Under the pieces are notes generated by a model. It was not told the origin of the DNA. It saw only the letters and a program-made list of their open reading frames with translations, and ran no database searches. Positions 39,001 through 51,759 of a stretch of 64,000 nt of DNA are shown one piece after another. This DNA is from Anisakis pegreffii (taxonomy: Eukaryota; Nematoda; Chromadorea; Rhabditida; Anisakidae), in the NCBI GenBank assembly GCA_035041965.1, contig JAPYMA010000318.1, forward strand, positions 62,001 to 126,000, given 5' to 3'. A program made the position numbers and the translations under genes. The first letter of the stretch is position 1. The number at the start of each line of letters is the position of its first letter.

Positions 39001-39538
39001 GAAAATAAAATTACTACATAGAATACACTTTGAAAGTGAGAATCCTTTAAAAATAATGATAATATTCATTTAGCAAATGAGATGAAAAAACGAATAGAAC
39101 ACAAGCGAAAAAAAATTGCTAATTACTCGTCTAAAAATGCATCAATAAAATATAATGAAACCGATTGGAAATGATGGATTGTCGATGGTTTTTTTTTCTA
39201 GTTAGTATGCCTGAATACTTCACCAGAAAGCAAACCGAAAAGTGAAAAGGAAAATAAAAAAATACAAATCGAAACGATAGATAAATAAAGAGAAATAAAC
39301 AACTGACCGGTGGAGGGCATGCTTGGGCAAGTGCACTTGGATCAAGACGTGATTTCGCGAAGAGATTGCAAATAAAATTCGATTTTTTATTATTATTTGT
39401 GCTATTATTGGTGTTATTTATGTTGTTACTTTTGTTGACATTGCTATTAGTATAATTACTGTTGTTGTAATCATATCGATTGAACTGGGCACTACGTGTG
39501 ACTATACTACCATCAGAGGAGCTTTGCTTGTTGCCCAT
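33094..39538 (-). CDS. PSKH1: PSKH1-type serine/threonine protein kinase
   Basis: PSKH1 is a CAMK-group kinase held on Golgi and other membranes by N-terminal acylation. Six exons, all joined in phase 0: 39538-39308, 36669-36397, 36292-35975, 35800-35645, 33546-33370 and 33234-33094, giving 431 residues against 424 in human. MGNKQSS supplies the N-myristoylation Gly2 and position-6 Ser; there is no Cys3 for palmitoylation as in human MGCG. An Asn/Ser/Thr-rich tract (about 25-52) follows. Kinase motifs: GKGSFSQV 117-124, Lys139 in YAVKLV, HRDLKPEN with Asp226, DFG 247-249, CGTPEYIAPE ending at 274, and VDMWAVGVIAYILMSG. The Arg/Ser tail TRSTRSIRSVTRS matches the human C-terminus. All catalytic residues are present. 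The 2.6-kb first intron contains a hAT MITE and a hairpin element. Confidence 0.95.
37098..37192. mobile_element. hAT-type MITE with target-site duplication
   Basis: This 95-bp element has near-perfect inverted ends, CAGAGATGGGTAGTAG at the left and CTACTACCCATCTCTG at the right. Flanking 8-bp repeats are TGTTCAGG (37090-37097) and TGTTCAGT (37193-37200), matching at 7 of 8. Internal CGCTA/TAGCG motifs recur. An 8-bp duplication and CAG...CTG ends are typical of hAT elements. It lies in intron 1 of PSKH1. Confidence 0.9.
38351..38419. repeat. Foldback hairpin element
   Basis: ATTCCGTTGTTTGCTCG at the left is repeated inverted as CGAGCAAACAACGGAAT at the right. The arms continue inward through GGATAGCTT and AAGCTATC to a loop of about 5 bases, with two or three mismatches. 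It is in PSKH1 intron 1 and may be a tiny MITE. Confidence 0.85.
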
Positions 39539-42500
39539 TTATCGGGAAGTGATAACGACTGAGTGATTCGTAATTTGAATTGGATTATGATTCGTTCTGA
39601 AATTATAGGATCGTTTAAGAACGGTTCAGTGGACTACAAACAGTCATCAATGGAGGTTACGAAATGAATGATCCGTGGTGTAATCAGCTGGGCGTCATTT
39701 TAGTCGAAAAAATAGGGTGGAACTACGAAACGAATGAATAATTTCAAATATAACAGAATATGTATGTGAGAAAGGTTATGCTGAATGAATGTAATTATAA
39801 TGGGTAACGAACAATATGATCATTAATGATAATAATAATGATGATATTAATTATATTAATGATGATAACAATGATAAAAATAATAATAACAATAATAATA
39901 GTAATAATAATAATAAATAATAATAATCATAACAATAATAATAATAATCACCTAATGAAGTCGCATGTAGTGACATCAAGCAGAGATAACTGAACTGAAT
40001 CCAAAATATAGCATTTGCAAGCTGAACAAAATTCACAACGATCTGAGAGATTGCGTGAAAATCAAAGAAAGTCAACGATCGTCCAACATAAATTAACACT
40101 GTTACAGCTTTTTTTAGAAATCGGTATCGAGTTAAGTGAAGATGTATGCAGCAGAATTATAGCAGCAGTAGAAATGTAATATAGTAATAATTGCTGTGGC
40201 TGCAATAGTTTGATATGTGTAGCAGCAAACAGAAATGAAGATTCACATCAACTCACGCAATATTCACAAGCATCAGAGTGATGAACGAGTGGAACAGTAA
40301 TAATAACGAGCACAAAAATGCGAATGAAGAGAAGTAAAATATGAAAGGAAGGAACCAGATCTCGTTCGTATGTTCTGAGAGTGATTGAAGAACAGAAGTG
40401 CTATCTTTCTAGATGTTATAATATCTACCAACTGATTTTCAAGTTGTACTACTATTATTGTTGCTGTTCCTCATGACAACTATTATCATCATCACCTATT
40501 CATTTTTGTTGTTCAATCTTTCTCTCTGACATCAATCCCTATCCACCTCTTCACATACCACTTCCAAAACTTGTTTCGTCCCAGTCAAAACTCCCTCCGT
40601 GTCTTGTTTTATCTTCTTATCTTCGAACGACTTGTCTATTTCGCAGCATTTTACCCTATCTTCTTAGCTGTATTCTACTACCACCTTTCACCTGTTCTTC
40701 CATCTCAAAAAGCAGGCTTCACCTGCCTATAGTACCTATACCAACTTGTTTAATATCTTTCTGTCTGTCCATTCATTCAATTATTTATCCATAACATCAC
40801 ACCTCATAAACTCTTTTCGTTTGTTATTGTTGTGATAAATTATTGCTCGAATTAAGATTAAGAAAGTAACATCGGCATAACAACGACAAGCACTACTCAA
40901 CATTTATACCAAAACGTAAAATTTATATTGAATGAGTCTGGTGTGAACTTTCATCCCTCCTCTGCTCACATCATCAAGAGTGTTTCGAAACCTCATCAAT
41001 GCTATTTTCATCCTAATAATTGACAATAGAGAAGGAATTTGTGGCGACAAACAGTAAGTATCAAGAATAACATTCAGTAAAAGCTGAACAAATATTGAAA
41101 ATGAGATTCAGTACAACTGCTCAGTTATTCCAGTCGATTAAAGCCTTCTGAATGTGAACGAACAATATGCGGTGTCAGCGTTTGTTATAGCATCCCACCG
41201 AAAGGATTATTGAAATTGGAATTCAGTTTGAAAAAAGTTGCCAAATAAATCTTTAATTGGAATTCAGGAGTCTACTGAAAAATTCAGTGGTTGGAATCGA
41301 ATCAGAACAAAATAGGCATTCGTTTTTTCACTTCAACAAATTTACACACAGATTAATTACGATAGTCAGTTATCGGCACTGAAATCATGTAATTTTGAAT
41401 AACATGTGAATTTTCTCACAGGTGCTAATTCTAGTTATAAGCTTAATTGCACTTTAGTTTTGCTCTGTAATACGTCTACTGAAGCGTGTTTGGAGTAAAT
41501 GCAAGACAAACAGATTGTTCTGTTTATGAGGTGATTGATTTCGAAGGTTTATGAAGCGAATATTCACTGTTTCGCAAGTGTGATTCAGTTTGCTATGTGA
41601 AAGGAAAATCGAAAGAGCGTAGAGCAAGGGGGTAATTAAGGAGATTTGCAAACTAGTGTCTCATGGAGTTGTTATTTCATGATGGAACGCCATTGTGATG
41701 GTGTTTTTTTTCACTCGGGTATTCAAACGGGATAACATTCTTTTCTCTCAACTATTTCCTGAGTATTTTCAGCTCGCCCAGGGCTGAACAAAGGTCACTT
41801 TGTCACAAATATTTCGTAACTTTTTTAATATGTTTCGACGCTGTTACTTCTGAAAACAAGGCAACGATCTAGATTGGTGATTGAAATCAATTCTTCAAAA
41901 CGCGCCTCATCATATCCCAAATTGGTCATTGAAATATGTCCCGCGTTATGCTCCCACTGAGCACGAACCTAAATTCACTTTCTTGACCAATTGTTTAATA
42001 GGTTCATATCCACTTTGTTGCATTCATAAATTTTTAGTCATCAAAGTGACCGAATTAGTTCACATTCACTTTTGCCTGTACTTTAAGGCTCATGATTTTA
42101 AAAACATCGATAATTCTTACTTCAGTTAGATGCGAAATTGATCAAGAATAATTTTTCATCGGATTCAGATGATTCATCAAGAATTTTTGTGTTTTCTGTA
42201 ATATTTGCATTAAATGATATCGATTCCTTTTTGAATGTCTAACAATTTCTACTTTTTCAGTCGCTTATGAATGTATTCTCAAACGGTGTAATACTTCTTC
42301 CATGATGAACGACAACATTTGTCATGATACTAATGACTAAAATGCTTGCAAGTGTTTCGTTCATACTTGTTCAATTATGCTCTCACAGTCCTTACACAAG
42401 GACTGATCATAGAAATAGAAAAGGAGTTCAAAATGACAGATTTTATGCACGTCTATATGAAAACTCACGGTAGTTCAGATTTATATTCACCGAATGATGA

Positions 42501-43402
42501 ATTTCCACGTATTTCTTAATTATCAGTTTAATAGAGCGATTGTTTTTCCATTCATCTCGAAGATAATTCTTCGAATTCACTACATCTTCTCGAAAAAAAA
42601 ATTCTCAAATATTCACTGCATCTTCCTTTTTCATGCATAAATGAACTTGCTGACAAATTAAAAATTTTTTCATCGCTGATGAACGTCTTTTCATTTTTTT
42701 TCCTTGTCAACTGTAGAGATTCATAATTTTTCTGCAGCAAGAGTAAAGTTTTAAAAATACTTATTTCATTTCAGAAAATTAATTCCTTTTCCTCCACCAA
42801 CAAATTTTCGAATCAGTTTTCGAGTTTGTCCTGACAACATGCGTGAAAATAGTAAATTCCCGTAGAGTGAGAGGTAATGACGGCCTACCAGACTATCGAA
42901 GGGGTAACGGAGCTTCTAGAGGGATGGCATTCAACGCACATTTTCACAATATATTTTGCTGTCTTTGAAAACATCATGCGCAAGTGATAATTACATTCAT
43001 ATTTGCAATCATAAGTAAAGGGAAAACGTGCACGTCACGTCTAGTGATCGATGCAGCAATACGGTCACATATTGCTGCTTTCATGTGCACTACATCATTC
43101 CATCGTACTATATATACCTGCAACCGTCTATGTTATTGCTACCTACAGAAGTCGCTTTTCTGAAGTTAACATTGGCGATTCCGTCGAAATATTCATTTTA
43201 AAACCAAGACAAAAAGTTCCCATAATTTTGCAGCGAACAATCTACATGACATCAAATGATAGACTGCTTAAAATTAGATAGATAGTAATTTGGTCAGTTC
43301 TTGAGAAGTAATCGCTACTTAAACTGTCACATACGGATCGTCATAAGTGTAATTTATACTTTATTCGCTAAGTTGCATTCAGTCAGATCGACAGAATTTC
43401 TA
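39539..43402. other. Spacer upstream of PSKH1, with simple repeats
   Basis: It includes the PSKH1 promoter region and a low-complexity AAT/ATA/GAT block at about 39826-39955, whose minus-strand ORF is a poly-Leu/Tyr artefact. The ORFs at 41881-42129 and 43051-43281 (+) lack recognisable motifs. No other gene is apparent. Confidence 0.45.
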
Positions 43403-43498
43403 GAATGTCAATGGGAGCCATTTGATGCATCAACCAAGGAATATGCCATGTCGCAAACTTTAAATGAGCATCTACATTTGTATCTGGAACACGCTTAA
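43403..43498 (+). CDS. Possible terminal exon of a carboxylesterase-like gene
   Basis: After a TTTCTAG acceptor an exon-like frame reads CQWEPFDASTKEYAMSQTLN and then EHLHLYLEHA before a stop. The W-P-F-D..TKEY pattern resembles the region just before the C-terminus of cholinesterases and carboxylesterases. No upstream catalytic exons (GESAG, Glu or His motifs) were found on the plus strand, so it may be an orphan or pseudogene fragment. The family call is inference from one short motif. Confidence 0.25.
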   Translation, partial: ECQWEPFDASTKEYAMSQTLNEHLHLYLEHA

Positions 43499-43849
43499 AT
43501 GACTGAACAATTCGATGCATCATGCATGAATTCTTCGCACCAATTCAGCAAAATCGTAGCGAGCAGTAAATCAGTTGCGATGAAAACCGCAAGTTCGCTG
43601 CATAGTCGCACCATTAGGGAAAAAGTTACTTCAGCACAAATTTTCGTTATCTTCTTCTCTTACTAGTTAATAGTTTGGTCGCGAAACGCGAATGAATCAT
43701 TCATTCTGTTCCAATTTTTACGTTATAACTGACTGAGTGATTAAAACAGCTGATAACCATTCAAGCAATTCTTTCGATTCATAAGCACAAGATACGAGGC
43801 AGAACGAGCTGATCGAAGCACCGATAATGGAACCGTTAAGAATGGTCAT

Positions 43850-44275
43850 CAAAACATGTCAAAACATCGGCCTAACTCCATAGAAAGAAGGTGGAATGCT
43901 TGGCAGTCGAAACTGTATAAAAGGTGAGATGAGCATGAATCGTCTTCGGCTCGATCACATGGATATTATATTTCTGGAGATAGTGGCCTCAAAAATATAT
44001 TCCGGAGGCAATAGTCTTAAAACTATATACTTGAGACAAACGTCTTAACTCGGTATTCTGTCGAGGAACGTTTCAACTCGGTTCTGTCGTCAACCATCGC
44101 AATTCGGTACCCTCGACGTAGTGATTCAGTGATCGACATTATTGTTGTGTATGGTTCTCATCCAATGGTGATCGTTCCCTCAGGATCCCTCCTGTTCTGC
44201 GTTTTTCTTAAGGTTCTCTCGCTTGCAACTTTTATCGGCGACCAATCTCCTCGAGGAACGCGATTCACATGTCAT
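43850..44275 (+). mobile_element. Possible LTR-like sequence
   Basis: Starting near TGTCAAAACATCGGCC, the stretch has a TATA-like TGTATAAAAGG at about 43914 and a 3' part, ACTTTTATCGGCG followed by ACC, that recalls the end of an LTR and the primer-binding region of some gypsy or BEL/Pao elements. There is no paired LTR and no gag or pol here. Boundaries are guesses. Confidence 0.25.
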
Positions 44276-44675
44276 TAGTTGCTGTAATTCTATTCAGATT
44301 TCATGCTATTCAAAAAAAGACTTACAAAAGCGTGTAGCTCTTCTTATACATTCGACTATTGCTCCTCCGCTATTTTTTTCACAAATTGACCATCAAATAT
44401 GACTGCGTTGCATTAAAAAACAATATCCTGGAAAGTTTCCATGCTGTTTCCTCGGAATCCAAAGGCAGCAAAATGGAACATCACCGAAGAAAAACTGAAG
44501 ACGTCTAAAGGTTTTTCTCGAATTCAGCTGTGAATTTTAATCTAGCTAGCTTGGTTAAAGACATTAATATTAACTAGTGGCAAAATGCAATTCAACCTAT
44601 GAGAGTATTAATGCAGCTTTCTTATGAGATTAATCATTTTTGTTGAAAATTGAATCTTTTTAGATGTACAGTAAT

Positions 44676-44682
44676 AATAATG

Positions 44683-44730
<48 letters not shown>

Positions 44731-44760
44731 GTAATAATAATAATAATGATAAAATAGTAA
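44676..44760. repeat. (AAT)n microsatellite
   Basis: A nearly pure run of AAT/ATA trinucleotides with rare substitutions. The Asn-rich ORF across it is an artefact. Confidence 0.95.
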
Positions 44761-47700
44761 TAATAGCAATAATAATATTAACAATGGCTTCTAATCGTTC
44801 AGGTAAAGGCTATGAGAAAATATACCAGCTAATTGAAACCAACATTGTTTTTTTCGAACAGTTCAATATCTAGTTGTTCATGAAATGTATACATATTCTG
44901 TGATATTCGCCCACATGTATGTGAACTGAAAAATTGAACATTCTGATAAGACAATCAGCAGAACTTTTAGACAAAAAATCCATAAAGGAAAGAATGGGAA
45001 AATAATCGCAGCTTTGACATTTTAGCTAAAATGTTTCAATAAATCTCACTAATGAATCACTAGATGGTCGAAAAAAGATCAGTGTGCACGATTTGATGAG
45101 ACCGGATAAGCGTCATCATTATTTTTCGTTAGTTATGTCAATATGAAATTTGACAATTTATTAACAAACCTTAAATAACAAATATTATCAAAAAAATCTC
45201 ACAATCAGTTGAGAGTTGTTATTTGTAGTCATCACATTGACAAGTCATGCATGTGATTCGTTTTGAATTCATTATTCTCATTTCAGGAAGGTAATACGCC
45301 TAATGATTTTACTGAATTGAACATTGCAAGCACCTTGCCACTTTATTGATCCTTGTGATCATTGGAAAGAACAAAATAATCAGTTATTATTCAAACACAT
45401 CCCTCATTTGGTAGTAATCAAAATCGGTCAGAGTTCTTCAAAAAATCAGTGTGATCGTCAGTGACCAACTAAAATTCAATTGAAAGATTTATAAAATCTT
45501 GACAACATACATTTTTGCACTGCTCACTTTGCATATCGGAATCCGTACTTGGCCATGCTCACAACTAATCATTTCTGCACTGATAAAGAGTTCTTGACTT
45601 TTTAATCTATCAGGACAAGTTGGTAAATAAATGGAGCAATAATAAGCACTAATGCTAGTGACATGTAATGACATATCAAAGAAAAACCATCAACATCACA
45701 TGTTATCCATGTTTGGATGCGAATATAATCATTGATTTTTGTGATGTGGGGTTTTCGATTGAAAAGAATATCTACTGTAAGTCATCCGGGTTGCTGGGAA
45801 CGAGCACTTAGGATACACCGAATAAAGTTCGTATTCAACGTTTTTGCATAGCCTGAGAAAGTGTTCACAAACATTTGCTTGAAATGATAATGGAAAATCT
45901 GAATCCCTCTGAATACAATCAGTTGCTCCGCTCGGGAACAGCCAAGTGTTGTGAACAATGAACGAACTCAACAGGTAGGCATCAGCACACGCTCATCTGA
46001 AGGTTAAGAGCATTCGTTTGAGGCGGAGCGATGACGTTAATCAACCATCTATGTTGTTTCAGTGTAAGTGTGTGATAATGTTTGATGGATACTGAGAATT
46101 CGTTCTCATAAACTAAACTTTTGATTAGTTTATTGAGGTAGAATGTTACTGATCTCATTACTACATCAATCCCTCTTGAGGTATGTTTCTAATCAAACTT
46201 ATGCCTGTTAATGGAGTTGTAAGAGCGAAACGTTCCTTACTGTCTTCTGTGATCCAAATTCTTTCCTTTAATTAATTTCACTGACCATTAACGATTTCAT
46301 ATCTTGAGTTCCAGTGTTGCTGGTGTGTAAGCTATGTCTGGTTGATTCATTTTACTCACTTATCCTCAAGATTAGAAACTTACGCAATTTTGCTCTCACC
46401 ACTAACAATATCAGTTCCCGGCAATAATTCTCTCGAATTGTTAGGGTTCGAGCGATAAATAGGTCATGAATGAATGAATAATGAAAGTAGTCTAATGAAT
46501 TTGAAGCGCACAATCGAGGAACTGAAACGCAGCCACCTACAAAACGCAAAGCCACTGTAGAGTAATTTTTTTCCAGTGAAGCCAATCAGCTTGTTTTGCG
46601 CAGAACCTAATATTAAAATGCGACTGCTGCATCAATATAATTACTCTGTTTTATAGTTCCCATCGAATCGTTCAGCATTTTATGTCAGTAGTGTTTTAGT
46701 TGTTTGTCAAGTATGGCAATGCCTCTACTTCTCACTCACATATTTGTAACAAAATATTCATTGAATCCTTCAAATATTCTTTTGTCATCCATAATTTCTT
46801 TACCGATCAACAAAGTTGAAATTCAATGATGTGAAAGTATTTCTACATTGGAGGTATTTCTACATTTCCCTTTCACAATGATGTGAAAGGGAAATAGAGA
46901 AAATTACAACAGAACGTATCTTTCCTCAAGGATCCATGGAACATTTAGATGTCGCGTAAGAATCATTATATCTGGAGTGCATGGTATTTAATTAAAACGC
47001 TTTATTTCTACATAAATGTGTAAGATCAGCCACTTAATGTTTTCAGCTAAGAAATGAATTCTCTATGAAAACGTTGTGAACTCTAGCGAAGAGCTGCAAA
47101 TGCCATTACCTAATTGATTTATCAGTTTATTTCATGAACGATTATCAAAACAGGTTGAGCATAACTAGAATACAACGCAGTTCCATAGATCTTAGAGGAT
47201 TAAATAAAACAATAGGAAACGATCCAGAAATCAACCCTCACTTGAACGCGGAATTGCTATTACTAGAGGCACTGAGAAGGATGGCTCTATACTTGATTAC
47301 ATTCACCACGCAATGATATTTTGGGTACCATAGTAGTCAGTTTATATGCTCTATGCCTTTTCGGTGCATTTGCAATGCGAATTCTCCACGGTGTTCGGTC
47401 AACATTTGCATGCATTCAACTGTGCGATTGTCAAAAACGAAACAATCGCAAAATTCTACAAACAAGTGCTGAACTGTCAAAGAAGATTATCTTTTTGATG
47501 AAATGTTTCTTAACAAAAATCCAAGAAGCATGTCTGAAAAGGCTGCACAAGGTGGCTATGAAATTGATCATTATCATTTCAATATAATCATTAATTGGTG
47601 GGCCCAATTGCTATGGGCATTGCGATAATGATATTCAACACCTATTTTATTTAAAACTGCATATATTCGCAAAGATATTCCCTCATCTCATATAAACAGA

Positions 47701-50431
47701 ACGTTATTATGGAATCTCCAAAGTGAAAAACACTACTTATGATTCGATTCACAAATAGGAAATATTTTTTGATTTCTTCTTAGAATTAATTTCCCATCCA
47801 TTGTTCATTCACTTCAATATAATTCATTTTTCATACAGAAAAATTCAAACAAATACCATCGTCAATCCAGTCAATGATATTAGTCAAATACCATCAATGC
47901 AATCACATGATATTACCTTCACGAAAAATATCACTCACTCAAAAATGGAGCGATTTATCGTTGCCTCTGGATAGTTGCTGTAATATAAATGGATAGCTGT
48001 TGTTCAGTTGAATATCGTTTATGTTGAATATATAAGTGCTCAAAAACATCAAGTTTCGTTTGCGCAAAACACCATCAAGAAATGTTGTATTTGTTCGTTT
48101 CACGTAATTTTTCTCTTATTCACATGCACTTTTTTTCAGCAGTTGTCTAACGCTTGCGAGTAATCGTGTTATTCGAATCTATTTTTCAGTTACTCAATCA
48201 CCAACAAATAAATACCTTCTGAGGGAGTGATGACACCATCATGCACGCAAATTTTATGCTTTCCAAGGTCTCACCTCTCGAAAAGATGCCTTTTGGATTG
48301 GCAACAACTTACATAAAATTCCTCTTCGGAAAATCAGTTTGGAATGTAACTTAGCCAGATTCAGATTGTCCAACCCAAGTTTTCGTCGATGAACTTTCCT
48401 GCATATTGTTTCCAGTTAAAGAGACATCATCTCGAAGGAAATATCGAATAAAGCAATAAAATATCGAATTCTCATGCATTATGGTGCCTTAGTCACAAAA
48501 TCAACATAATCCAGTTAACTTTCAAGCCATGTTCTTTAGAAAGAAATTTCACAAAAAATGTTTTTAAAGCGGAAGACACGTTTTGTAAACATGCATTTCA
48601 GAAATTCACCCTTTCCGCACGCCAAAAATTGTTATCCAGATAAACGTAGTCGTCTATCTTGGACATGTTCTAGTTTCACTGAAAAGAGCAATTAGTATGA
48701 ATGAAATATTTGAACTTATTGAATTACCAGTCTTTCCTGTGAACAGATCGTTTTCTCCATAATTGACTAGTACGAAATCTTTCCAGTGATTATGATCAAT
48801 TGAGAGGAAACCGACTTATGATTAATTAAGTAATTATGATTAATCAGACATTCGTCATCAGCACTAGACCTTTAAAATGATTAAGGTCACAAAAAGTATA
48901 CACATAAAAGTGTCGTCGAAGTGTGTCGGAAGAGGCAAACCAGAAAATAGGAAGACATCGTTCACTCGCTGCACTCTCATCGGTCCGATGACGCATACTA
49001 AACAGAAGGACGAAGATGCTTTGATAATTGTAAGCATGCTCATAGCATATCGACCACTTATGCACGGTGCGCCGTCAAACTTTTGATACCGTATGGGTCA
49101 AATTTGACAAACTCATTCAGGTCAAGTGATAATCACCTCAGAAAATGTTTGCTCAAAATTTGACAGCTGAAGAAATCGAACAATTCGGTGCATACTGATC
49201 TGTTTTATAGTTTATTTTTCATATTATGAGTGGTAAGCAAATTCTCGTACTGCTCATTAAGAATTAGCTTACAAGAACATTATATAAGTAACAATATTAT
49301 TTGTTATTCGTTCATCGTCCGAAGCCAGAACCAGTGGATGGTTCTGTCTTATCATTGTCGTCTTCTGTAACGACTTCAGGTCTTCAATTAAACGACTCTT
49401 CGACTACGACTTATGCATTCAAGTTGGGAGAAGCCTAATCAGACTAGAATATTTGGAAGAAATTTTATCATTAAATTGTCAGCTTTTCCTTTGAACATAT
49501 TTTCTCCATAACTGACTAGTCCATTCGTCAATTTCAGAACTATTATAATCAGCCGTTGCTAGCATCAAAGGAACAGTGATCTCTGATAATAGGATCATTG
49601 GACACGTCATCAAAACATCCATGGGATAGGGAAAATAGTTGGATTCATTCAGCGATACACGAAATATTCATTTGTTTACTATGTATCATTCCAGCTAAGG
49701 ATAACAAATATTGCGTATTTCATCAACACAACTGCATCTTAATTCTGATTTTCTCAGCTTCAACAACTTTCTCCATCTACCACGAAGTTGACAGCTTGAA
49801 CAAGCTTTGAAACGTCAGCAATGCCATTTCTAGACCGATGAAAACATCTCAACTGAAATTGAACCATGCCGCATTGCACTCAAAATTGCGTCATTTTTCC
49901 TTGCGCATAGTCTTCTGTAGCACAGTTTTTCTAGTAATCACTTTTCTCTGCCGCAGAGGCTTTCAGTGACAGATCTGCTCAGATCAAAGCTTGAACCCAA
50001 ATGGTTATGCAAATCTGATGATGAGTTGCATGTTGACCATAACTGCATATGATAATTCAGATCTGTTAGCAAATTGAACTGAACGTTAAAGATACCAGAG
50101 TCGACATTTATAGGGAACAATGAAGAGCAGGTGCATTTTGACGATGTTTTTCAAGTTATTTTCTCAGACCTATTTTTCACCTCTCAATGCATAACATGCA
50201 CACTTAATTAGTTCTCATAGCGTTTGATTGATGTCGTCGCACTACAGCATGCAAATCTTTAACGTATATTATCGAGGAACATTATCGCGATGCATCTGAA
50301 AAATGTTCCCTTGCAGTACGCGTTTGATCACAATATCGTTGTTGTTGTTTGATGTGTGACGAAGTGTTCATGAAAGAGTTAGATTTGATGTGTATCGTTT
50401 TTTTCGAAATAGTTTAACTATAAAATTTCAG
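44761..50431. other. Gene-poor spacer
   Basis: About 5.7 kb without an identified gene. Minus-strand ORFs at 45489-45674 and 45729-45971 have several cysteines but no splice support. At 47134-47587 (+) two frames in succession, LNAELLLLEALRRMALY and then a hydrophobic IVVSLYALCLFGAFAMR, could be a frameshifted membrane-protein fragment. A short perfect hairpin is at 46864-46895. Confidence 0.4.
46864..46895. repeat. Perfect 14-bp inverted repeat
   Basis: ATTTCCCTTTCACA and its exact reverse complement TGTGAAAGGGAAAT flank a 4-base loop, ATGA. No gene is adjacent. It could be a chance palindrome, a regulatory site or a worn element. Confidence 0.9.
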
Positions 50432-50604
50432 ATATCGACTACGCATACGACAAGGATTTTAAAAAACTGATCAGAGTTGTTTGACTGCGACGATTCTGAT
50501 TGCCAACTTCTAGGTGATCGACTGGATTTCTGACGAACAACGCAGCCATGGACAATATCCAACCGCTAGAGGATTGCTTCCAGTTCAAGCCCGAAATTTT
50601 GAAG
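50432..50604 (+). CDS. Two exon-like blocks of an unidentified gene
   Basis: A block 50432-50475 after AATTTCAG encodes IDYAYDKDFKKLIR and stops in phase 0 at GTTGTT. A second, 50514-50604, after CTTCTAG, continues in phase as VIDWISDEQRSHGQYP and TARGLLPVQARNFE before GGTGTC. The intervening intron would be only 38 bp. The acceptors are strong, but I know no family that matches and found no further exons with certainty. Confidence 0.25.
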
Positions 50605-51759
50605 GTGTCATTCGAAAGAGATTTTCAAACTCATTCAAATTTTTATCACGTAATAACTTCGCGAAAAAAAAAACTTACTTTAGTCCTCTACAATTGAATC
50701 AATTCAATTCTTACTTGCGAAAATACACTAAAAGCTAATCAAATATGAAAATCCAAATAAATAACAATCAAAATGAAATAGTCAAACTGACACGATAATC
50801 GATCACAAGCGTTCAGATTGGGTGGGAATCAGTAAAATCAGAGAAAGTAAAAGACCAAGTATATATTGATCATTTCATCATACGTTTGAAACGCATCCTT
50901 ATCTAGTATATAAGTAACGAAATTTTAACGATTGAGCATGTTGACTAGGCAATATGCACTAGGTTCGACTTTCAACTCACTCCGAGATATTGCATGAGGA
51001 AATTTAGTTGGATAGTATGTTTTGTCAATGTGTGGCATTTTTTGAATTCGTCCAAAAATTTAGAAGTAACAGCGGTACTTTTTCGAAACATTTGCACCTG
51101 AACCTGGGGAGTCACCATGATGTTCAAGGCGAAGGAGAGTGCAGAACGGGGTTGAGTTTTTTCTTGCGTCCCTCTTCTTTCCATTTTCTTCTCCCTTTTT
51201 CTACCTCCTCTTTCCACCTTGTCCTCCAGTCTTCAAGATAAGAGGCGCACCTCATGCGCTTCTATCCCCCTTGGCCACACTTCTGACCATAACATTCTTA
51301 GCACAAAAGCAAACTCTATAATAGCTAGTATGGTTGAGGCGGTTGGAAATAAATGTGTGTTGGAATAGTAAAAACAACCCCAATTTGCTTATGGTATCAA
51401 GCAAAGTATCACGATGGCTCATTTCATTAGTATTTATTGAGTCCGATATTATTGGATGATTCAATGTGTGGCATTGTAAATTTTAAGAATAGAAAAATAC
51501 ACATTGTGAATTTTAAGAATTTTAATGAGAACTTGGAATTAGCCGTTGAAATAGTTCAACGATTTGCCGGAATATTTACGAGAATTTCAATTAATCCAGC
51601 CAGAGTTAGCAACCGTTTCCGAGCACAAAAATTGAATGGTCAATACGGACTATAAATATCATCAAAAGCACTATTTCAATAAGAAATTGCAGTAAGTATG
51701 AGCAGTTTCTCCATAAAAATTACAATTTTGAAAAGTGAAATAATGACTGAAATTTATTG

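Noticed and set aside
39851..40099. Minus-strand ORF with poly-Leu
   Set aside because: Artefact of an AAT/ATA-type low-complexity repeat.
44664..44873. Plus-strand poly-Asn ORF
   Set aside because: Produced by the AAT microsatellite; no gene signal beyond it.
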